Of a DNA stretch of 64,000 nt, positions 55,401-64,000 are shown one piece after another. The stretch is from Phytopythium helicoides. Taxonomy: Eukaryota > Oomycota > Peronosporomycetes > Pythiales > Pythiaceae. The DNA is taken from NCBI GenBank assembly GCA_024867545.1, contig JANFNE010000010.1, positions 434,001 through 498,000 of the forward strand, given 5' to 3'. Numbering within the stretch: position 1 is the stretch's first letter; the number at the start of each line of letters is the position of its first letter. The notes under the pieces were generated by a model. The model worked only from the letters and a program-made list of their open reading frames with translations, was not told where the DNA came from and did not search any database. The position numbers and the translations under genes are program-made.

Positions 55401-58400
55401 GGGAGGTCCTTCCAATTTCCAACTTTGTGTGGTTCGTTAACGGTTTCTTTGCCGGGCAAACGGATAGCAGTTCAATCTTGGCAGCAAGTATGATATTACC
55501 AGTGACACCTGCCAACCATCGTTGTGTCGGTTGCAGCTGTCAATGGAGTAGGGAATTGGTCCCGAGAGCTATATTGCAGCCACGGCAAGCTCTTCGTTTG
55601 ATGAGATATTCCCTGTCAGTCAGCTTGAGGCCATTTCTATAAGCGGAGGCTCAGTCAAGTTCGCACTTGACGATGCTGTAATAGCAGCGATGAAAGTATC
55701 TTCTCTTCACCTCATTATTGAGCAGCGAGCTTCGTTTGAGTCGCATTTCTCCAGAAGCTTTTTCAACGCAGACGAGGGTGTTTATGCTGTTGTGTACAAG
55801 CTGTCCCACAACACTTTGTACGTCTTTCGAGCATATGCAGGAGCGAGTGGCGCACCATATCTTTCTTCTACCTCTGGATCTAGCAGCAGCTTCGTCGCTA
55901 CTACTATTGTAAGGACGGGCGCTCCTAAACGCCCCAGCAAAACACCGCCTCCAGTAGTTGTGACTACCACTGGTGCGCTTTGCTCTCTGTTCGAGATTGC
56001 TCGAAGTAGGTACCCTAACATTGTTGCCTGAGTTAGGTGGCTCGATTACCTTGACGATGGAAGAGCCATTGGACACTGGTATTGAAAGTTTTGCACTCAT
56101 CCTCACGAAAGTTTGTAAACTTACTACTCTTTTGTTGCTTTAGGCGGCTTGCCAATCACGGGATTTCAGTTACTTATGGAGCAAGATGGCGTCTATCAGG
56201 AACTCGGCGATAGTCCCCTGTACAAGCTAACGGCTATACCAACGTCACCATATTTCGCGTCAGTGAATTTAGACCATTGGTTGCAAGCACAATCTATTAT
56301 TTTAAGGCGCTGGCGATCCAAGATGGCGCTGTCTGTGACAGCACTCCCGAGGAAGAAGAAATTAGTGATGCAGTTAGTGCATTGACGTCGACTGCATGCA
56401 TCCCGTCTCCTCCAACTATTTTATCGATTACGCGGTCGGGAACGTACACGGCAGTTGTCACTATCGAGCCCCCTCAAGATTTGTGCGGAATAGATTTGCA
56501 TGGGTACCAAGTCACCTTCTGGACAGCAAACACATCTCTGAACGAGATGATTCTGCCATTCGCGACTACTATCGACTGTTACTGTTGAGCTCGAGATGGC
56601 GTACAACGTGCAGACATCCACAGTAACACTTTTTGGCGATTCTGAGATGAGTTCTCCAGTTGCATACTACTCTGGAGGATACTTGCCTCCCTCTGCACTG
56701 TCATTTTTTTCGGTGCTTGATGTCATATCTGTCACTGTCCGATTGCAGTGGGGCCCGCCAGTCGATACAGGTGGAGGGGCAATTATCGGTACATGATATG
56801 TATTCAACTCAATTACCTATGTACAATTGAGACTAACTTGGTATTTTATAGGCTATGAAGTTTATCAACGGGACGTAACTGCCTCGACTGACTTTGTGAG
56901 GGCTATCGATGGGGCTGTGGGACCTACAGAGACAACATTCTCTGTCGTTGGTCTGCTTGCTTTGCACGAATATGCTTTCTCAATCGTTGCCATAAATGAG
57001 CTCGGCTTGATGAATAGCATCTCAGAGAACATTGTGTATGCGTCTACATCCACTGGGTGGCCTCCTTCGGCTCCAAGAATCGTAGGCTTTCAAGACATTC
57101 AAGGAGGACAGCTCGTTGTAGTGTTTTCACCTGTACAAGACACCGGAGGGTACGCCAGTGAAGAAATCTCATACTCTCTGCAAATTAGCACTCTGGAAAA
57201 CTGCTATAGTGACGAAACCGTTTGTGCATCATGCTCACATTCTTTTGTAAACTCGAACACATCCGACGCTAGTATTCAAGCGATTGACTCGACAAGCTGT
57301 AGCCCAGATACTACAAGTGGGATGGATCCGAGTTGCCATTTAAGCTTAGGAGAGAGATGCGGAAGTCGCGTAGATCGTCATCTCGATTGCCCTTTGGATG
57401 CAGTTGCCGACGGAGTTGGCACGTGTCGTATAACAGGACTTTCATCCTCTACAGAGTACCTTATTTCTTTACAAGGTTCCAACATCATGGGGAATGGGAC
57501 TTACTCGTCTCCGGCCACTGTATCAACTAGGTACGAGCATAAATGTATCTTCAATTGTAACGCGATACTGAATCATGACGCTTTTTGGTTGCAGAGATGC
57601 ATCCGTGCCTGACGCACCTGCACTTTTTCTGCGATCTGCGTCTGGGGGCTGCTTGCATTTGGGATGGACGTTGTCTGAGGTCAGATATGACAGCTCCCCT
57701 TTTGATTGATTTGAAGAACACTAAATCTTCGTGCTCTCCTGTAGAACGATGGCGGTTCTCCGGTCTCGTTAATATCACTTTTGTCGATGGGAGTAACGCT
57801 ACTTGACACAGCGTCCGAGTTGGCATTCTTACATTGCAATTTGGCCCCAAAGACATCCTACTCGTACGTCTTGATCACTCGTAACGCAGCAGGATACAGT
57901 TCTTCGACTTCGGCCACATTTCAGACACTCGATGCCCAAGACACAGGGGAGATGACTTTGTCAAGAGCTACGTTTGAAGAAGTGACCGCACAGTTCCACA
58001 TGACTATGTCGTGTGAAACCCCAAATACTTTGAAGCCATATTATGAGTTGTATGATGAACTTGGCAGCACGCTAATTAGTGGCCAATTTGAATGCTGTCA
58101 ACTTTCAATTCCAGAGTTGACTCCCTCCAAGACTTATCTCATCTCTGTAGGTTTATGGATCGATGATACTGCTATATCAACGGCAGGATTCTTCCCATTG
58201 GCGAATTCATCTTTTACTGTTCCGTCACTAATCCCGCAATCCCCGAGTACGCGACTGCTTTATGCAACGCAATCAGAACTTTATTTAACGTTAATACCGC
58301 CAAGCAATGTGGACGTTTTCAAGAGCTCTGGACTGAATATTGATGCTATCGTTACGAAGAAATCATCGGGTGTAGTAGTGTTTCAAACATCATTGCAATG

Positions 58401-61400
58401 CAATCCATCGTCAAACGCAGTTTCATGTCCTGACAGTTTTGTTGCAACCAACCTCCAAGGATCAGCAAACGATACATCCTTTATAGTATCCGTGAAGGCG
58501 AACGGTACTTTCAGCGGCAGTGACTGGAGTAACAAGACATTTGATATCGATGTCGGTCAAACAGGAACGATTGGCTTTTCTAAATCTGAGTACTCGAATC
58601 ACGAAGGTGATCAGGTATGGGTTGCTGTCGACCGTGTTTACGGAACCTCCGCTGTCGAAGATGTCGCGTTCAAGATTGAGGGTGCGCAAACTTGGTCTTG
58701 TGCTGCTACAAGCTATGGAATGGCGTGCGCAACAGATCCCGATGGGAACAATTTAGGTAGGGATCTGTTGTTCCAAGTAGTATTGGTTGCATTGGTCTAA
58801 CTCGTGGTCTGTGTTGTAGGTGAACTCCAATTCGGTTTGGCTGCATACGCGTCGTCAATCCTCATTACTTTACCGTACGATTCAAGCATCGGTAGCGATA
58901 CCCGATTGGTGAACATTACGCTGTTGACTACAACAGCTAGCAATCTTGGTACTGCCTCTACACTGATTCGCTATGTACAAGATGCTGGTGACATGATTAC
59001 ATTCGAGACTACCCAGCTTACCGTAGTGGAAGATGCAGGCACAGTTACTTTGGGGATAGTCCGAGCAGGCGGAGTTAGTGGCTCTATCGATGTTCGAGTG
59101 AAATCTAGTCTGTCATCGGCGCTGAGAACGAAGACTGTAGATAGACTTGTTACGTTTGCTGATCAGGAGTGGAGAGCCACTCTTTCGCTTGGTATTGAAG
59201 ATTGTAACGAATTCGGAAGTCGAACATTCGAACTCAGCTTGTGGAATACATCGTCGCGCGTTCCTGTGAGCTCAGCAAATTTGACCATCACTGTTCTAGA
59301 CAAGGGAGACGTCAGCCTCCCTGCGTTCCCTGTGTTATCCTTGAGCGCTGTTACTGGCGGCTTTCTTCAAATCCTTGTGAGCCAGAATCGATTCATCGGT
59401 GGAGACACTGCCATTATCAACAAATACGCAATGACGATACGATCTAGCAACAATATGTCTGTTTCACGTCTCGAGTCATTCAGTCCATACATTTCAGTGT
59501 ATGGACTGCAAGCTTCTACTCAGTATGAGGTGTCTGCAGCTGTGAGGAATCAGAGAGGTTGGAGCGACTTCTCTCCAGTTCAAATTATGTCGACTGGTGA
59601 TCCATCAAATCCAAGTGTTCTCGGCTCTCTTGTTGTTGTTGAAATCAGTGGTGGCGCCGTTCGACTCCAGTGGACTGACCCAGTAGATTTGGGTGGATCA
59701 TCGATTACAAGCTACGTGGTTGGGATAGAGGACATATCCACTGGTCAACTCAAGGTCGTGACTATAATACCGACTTCGAATGAAACCGTTGCTTATATTG
59801 GCGACTTGCTAGCAACAACAGCCTACACCTTTCACATGGCTGCCCGGAACCAAGATGGGCTTACAGGGGAGGCGCTGACCGTTTCTGCCCAAACGTCAGC
59901 CGCTACATCTCCAACTAAACCGCCAGTCCCAGTAAAGGTGAATGCTACAGGAGGCATGCTGTATCTCAATGTAAAAGCGCCATTGGATTGTGGAGGATTG
60001 CAAATTATCGCATATACTTTGTATATGGCCCGACTTATAGCCGGGGATCTTGCTTTTCGTTCCTATGCAACGGAAACTGTTCTTGAGAAGTCAAGTGACT
60101 CAATCGTTGGAACTATTCCTGTTCGTGATCTACTTGCCAACTCTGTATACGTGTTTCGAGCCACTCTCCAGAACGCGCAGGTAAGCACTTGCTAATATCG
60201 TATCATTTTTTCTCTCTTTTCATAACCGATTCTAAAAATCATTTTTTTTTATTAGGGCTGGAGTCAATTAAGTGACCCAGTACAGTACTCTACTACTGAT
60301 CCGACCATTCCAAGTCACATAAGCAAACCAAGCTTAGTTTTTGAAGACCCTGGGGAGCTCACTCTTGAGTGGCAGGTCCCACTAGACACTGGTGGCGTGG
60401 GTCTTGTTGGCTACGTTGTTCGACAGCGCCAACAGCTTGCGAATGGATCGTGGCTACCTGCTACGATTGCATATGATGGACGAAAATCACTCGATCAGAC
60501 AGCACTGGTCACTGGACTCATCGCGTCAACTTCATACGCATTCAGTGTGGTTCCGTACAATTATCGGTCGCTTTGTGTTATTGACGACTGGACAGCGGAG
60601 AGCGAGCTGCTGACTCTGATGACAAGCAGTGCATCGGTGCCTTCTCAACCAAAGAATGTAAGGGTATCGAGCGTCTCAGGCGGATCGATTACACTTAATT
60701 GGGATACTCCGAGGTCTGCTGGTGGAACGGCTCTGCTTGGCTACATCGTGTTCTTTGGACTGTCGGACAGTGGAGAAAACTTGACTACTGTTAGTGTAAA
60801 GGAGCGGACGATTGTACTGAACGACTTGGAGGCTTTGACTACGTATCAAGTGATGATTGCCGCAGTTAACAGTGTTGGGAGTGGGGTGAACTCGACCTTA
60901 CTTGAGGTTTCCACAACATCACCAACACCACCGGGGCCAGTACGGAATTTCATACAACTCCCAGCCACATCTGGCGGGGTTGTCATTTTGTCATGGGATC
61001 CACCAGCAGATCTCGGTGGGATGTCTTTGAGTTTCTACGCGGTGTATCGAAACGCCACATGGTTGGATACAGTGTATGAATCGGTGGGAAGAGTAGTCTA
61101 TGCCGATTCTGACAACATTGCTGCCCTCACCGTGTATGAATATTCAGTTGCAGCGTACTCATCAGCAGGTTCTGGACCGCATGATATGTCGATTATATGT
61201 CAAAGTAGTCAGGCAACAGTTCCAGCAGCTCCATCACTTTGGGTGGTTGGTGTTGGAGGAGGTCACCTTGACGTGATGTGGGTTAAAGCAGCAGACACTG
61301 GAGGAATACCGATTCGTCGGTTTGAAGTCATTCTAAAGCAAGGCTCAACTATTGTGTCCCTTTATAATGGAAGTGATTACAGCCATAGCTTCGTGGGGTT

Positions 61401-64000
61401 GCTCGCGTTGACAGAATACAAACTTCTCGCATCGTCAGTAAACGATATAGGTGGCAGCACACAAATAACGGTAGCTACAACAACGGGAGTAGCTGAGCAC
61501 CCGAAGCAAATGAAAACCCCAGCTATTATCGCTATCTATGGCGGGCGAGCTCGTTTGAAAATGGAAACCCCTGACGATTTTGGAGGAAGCAAAGTCTCAG
61601 CATACAATGTATACTTTATTAATGGGACCCTAGTTAGGACAACCTCTCAAGAAGCCTTTGTTGTAGACGCAGTTGGCCTTCTGGCATTGACAGAGTATAC
61701 CATGGTTGTCACTGCTGTCAACGCCGTTGGTGAAAGCGACCCCAGCGGTGCAATTACATTCTCGACAACAGCAATGTCCAATCCTGGTCAAGTTCACCAA
61801 ATAGAAATAATTTCTATTACAAACGAAGCGATTGTAGTCGACTGGGAGACACCGTACGACTCTGGCGGTGACAACGATAGTCTTGCGTACGATATCGAGC
61901 TCAACACAACCTCAGGTGCTGAATTATTCGCTAGCACAGTTATAAGCCCCTTTGCTTTTTCAGGGCTCTCTCCATCAACGCAGTATCGAATTAGGATTCG
62001 AAGTCGCAACGCTGTTAGTGAAAGTGAATGGAGTGACGTGATCACGGTAACGACTAATCCCGTATCACCTGGAGTTCTGCAGTTCGTTTCCGACTCTAGA
62101 TATGTGTCTGAAAGCGCTGGAGTTGCAAATATCACAGTGAAAAGAATTAATGGAAGCTCTGCGACACAATGCAAATTTCACACAGTTGACGGTACAGCGC
62201 TTCAAGGGATTCATTATATATCATCGTCAGGGTTGTTGTTCTTTGATGCCGGTTTGATCTCAGCCAACATCTCAGTGAAAATCGTCAATAACAACATCAC
62301 TGATGACCCTGATAAATATTTCTTGGTCGTCTTGGAGCAATACGACAGCAATAGTGCACAGATTGGTTCACCCAGCCAGCAGACGGTAACATTAACTGAC
62401 GATGGAGATGCCGGGGTGTTGGAAATCCCCTTTAACAGCCTTGCTGTGTTAGAATCAGCTTCTGTATTGAATATTACTATCAACCGAGTTGGTAGAGCAA
62501 GTGGGGCTGTCTCTGCACTAATTTCAGCGGTTGATATGGCAGACACGACCGCCTTTCTTGGTGTTGACTATTCCATTCTAAAGCCATTGATAACGTTTGG
62601 AGATCAGCAAACTAGATCCTTTGCACAAGTTTCAATTGTAAACGACTCGTTTTACCAACCAAAGAAGCGATTTTATATTACACTCAGCGTCATTAGAGGT
62701 CGTGCTGGCGTTGGAGGAGTACTTCCAGTTGCTATCGATATTTTGGATGATGGCGACGTGTCCGCTCCAGGACCACCTACATCCTTGGTAGCAACAGTTG
62801 CATCCGGTGGAAGCATGATATTAACGTGGCTCCCCCCGAGCAACAAGGGCTCGGCAACTGCAACAATGTTGTCCTACAATGTCGTTGTTGAGTCTCAAGC
62901 TGGAGTCATCCAAAACCTAACATTCTTGAATGAAATCGCCAACGTATATGACCTGGTGGCTTACTCAGACTATCGGGTATCCGTCGCAGCAAAGTCGTTA
63001 CAGCTGACAGGAGCATATGCGGGACCTATCATCGTCCAAACTGGATCCCCAAGTTCTCCAACTGCGCCAAGAAATATTGTAGTTCTCGCTCGAACAGGAG
63101 GAAGTGTTACGCTGTCGTGGACTCGCCCTGACGACTTGGGCGGATCATTTCTGTCTTTTTATTCCAGCGTGGTGCAAAACTCAGATGGGAGTTTGTACGG
63201 AACATACAATACAATCACTCCTACACTTTCCGTCTACGGATTAGCTCCCTTAACGCAATATTCATTGACCTTGTCAACCACAACCGTGGCCGGGTTGACA
63301 GGAACAAGTAGCGAGTCATTCACTGTTATAACGCGAGCGGCAACAGTACCTGGAAAGCCAAGTGGCCTCGAAGTAATCCGTGTAACTGGAGGGATGATTG
63401 ATCTCAGACTTTTATCTCCCCTGGATATTGGTGGATTACCACTTGTAAGATATAGTTTGTTCGCTGCTTCAGCGCTACAACCGAGTTTATTTACTCAGGT
63501 TTGTAGCAGCGATACACCTAGGTGCATCATCACGCGCCTTTCGTTTACAACACAATATCTGCTCAAGTATACGGTGGCTAATGCTGTTGGCTCAAGTGAA
63601 TTCAGCAATTCGACAACGATAACCACAGGAGATCTATCCATACCAAGTGAACCATTGAATGTGATGGTTGTGAACCAAACGGGTGGATCTGTTGCTTTGT
63701 CATGGCAGCCACCGCAGGATTTTGGGGGAGATGATATAACAAGATACGACATATATTTTTTCACTGGGTTGGAAGCAAAGCAACAGTACAAGCAAGCTAT
63801 CCTGAATGTGAATAAGACAGCAACCACAGTATTTGGGAGAGTCACGGGATTGACAGCTTCTACCTCTTACGGATTCATTGTCACCGGCGACAAATGAAGT
63901 CAGTGCATGTGTCGATTACTCAAGCTACAGCAATTTCAAGATTGTTTTCGCAACTACAACGGCCACCACAACGCCAGAAACGCCGCGCAATTTTTCAATC
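49470..64000 (+). CDS. Giant secreted/surface protein with PAN-like, LamG-like, Calx-beta and FN3 modules (3' end outside window)
   Basis: Large extracellular multidomain protein. The N-terminus MRHRLMLVGVALLLLAVAQP then NAAA is a clear signal peptide. The first exon (to about 50159) is Cys-rich; a GT-AG intron (about 50160-50221) leads to a PAN/apple-like block (50390-50560: CCEACQLTNTCTGC). Long beta-rich regions follow (51100-53650). A LamG/concanavalin-like module sits at 54280-54890 (LRLRNPSPDSEFSVAFWVLV, WSVALSAAEIRYL). FN3-type modules appear from about 55.3 kb. Calx-beta repeats appear near 58560, 58990-59310, 62070-62390 and 62410-62750. At least a dozen FN3 modules of about 95 residues run to the window end, each with a GGxxxLxWxPPxDxGG core. 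Many N-glycosylation sites. Exon joins between 50.7 and 60.3 kb are approximate, and one-base breaks occur, for example near 63885. Likely adhesion or cell-envelope role; ligand unknown. Confidence 0.8.
60300..64000 (+). repeat. Tandem FN3 / Calx-beta protein repeats
   Basis: Module starts, by the Pro-rich linker before each beta-sandwich: about 60640, 60930, 61220, 61500, 61780 (FN3); 62070 and 62410 (Calx-beta, with the acidic TDDGDAG/LDDGDVS ends); then 62770, 63057, 63350, 63640 and 63970 (FN3). The spacing is close to 290 bases, and the phrase GLLALTEY or a variant recurs about 70 residues into each FN3 unit. Neighbouring units are diverged at DNA level, so this is an old amplification. 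Confidence 0.8.

Noticed and set aside
1..64000. tRNA, rRNA and CRISPR arrays
   Set aside because: I looked for tRNA arm patterns, rRNA-like conserved blocks and regularly spaced direct repeats and saw none that I could support by eye; a covariance-model scan could still find short RNA genes.

Overview
The window reads as nuclear DNA of an oomycete (stramenopile water mould). The reasons are compact genes a few hundred bases apart on both strands, short GT-AG introns (about 55-80 bp wherever I could phase them), and a eukaryotic housekeeping set mixed with protein architectures typical of oomycetes (FYVE/START, F-box/SPRY, huge FN3/Calx-beta surface proteins). Genus cannot be fixed from the sequence alone. 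Many conserved genes carry isolated one-base frameshifts with good homology on both sides, which suggests uncorrected indels in the assembly rather than mass pseudogenisation.

Layout. 1-8.7 kb: 3' part of a DHX33-like DEAH helicase, ribosomal protein eL33 (RPL35A), a ferric reductase/NADPH oxidase-like flavocytochrome (minus strand) and an F-box/LRR protein. 8.9-14.3 kb: one multi-exon gene that appears to fuse an ArfGAP zinc finger, a DENN Rab-GEF module, IQ motifs and a coiled coil. 14.4-18.8 kb: F-box/SPRY protein, a weak small gene, mitochondrial ATP synthase epsilon and a CFAP20-domain protein. 18.9-26.4 kb: a full UBR1/2-type N-degron ubiquitin ligase. 26.9-32.2 kb: phosphomevalonate kinase, a PP2C phosphatase, a hypothetical protein and a protein with two endosulfine-type FDSxD motifs. 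33-40 kb: organellar elongation factor P, spastin, the spliceosomal USP39/Sad1 and pyruvate dehydrogenase E1 alpha.

40.6-49.1 kb is the accessory part. A START/FYVE lipid-binding gene is followed by an inverted copy of its promoter and START half (two arms of about 1.65 kb around an 865-bp spacer). About 105 bp beyond the second arm is a roughly 2.6-kb element bounded by imperfect inverted repeats that encodes a Fanzor (eukaryotic TnpB-like, RNA-guided nuclease family) protein. It has RuvC motifs, a zinc ribbon and a basic N-terminus, but one in-frame TAG interrupts it. From 49.5 kb to the window end lies the 5' part of a giant secreted or membrane protein with PAN-like, LamG-like, Calx-beta and many FN3 modules.

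Functional links are modest. There are several mitochondrial genes (ATP synthase epsilon, PDH E1 alpha, EF-P), RNA and ribosome genes (DHX33, eL33, USP39), and membrane-traffic or lipid genes (ArfGAP-DENN, FYVE-START, spastin). Several neighbours are divergent pairs sharing short promoter regions (EF-P/spastin 161 bp; USP39/PDHA1 about 560 bp; UBR/PMK about 500 bp). All family assignments are from motifs read by eye; no database search was possible.
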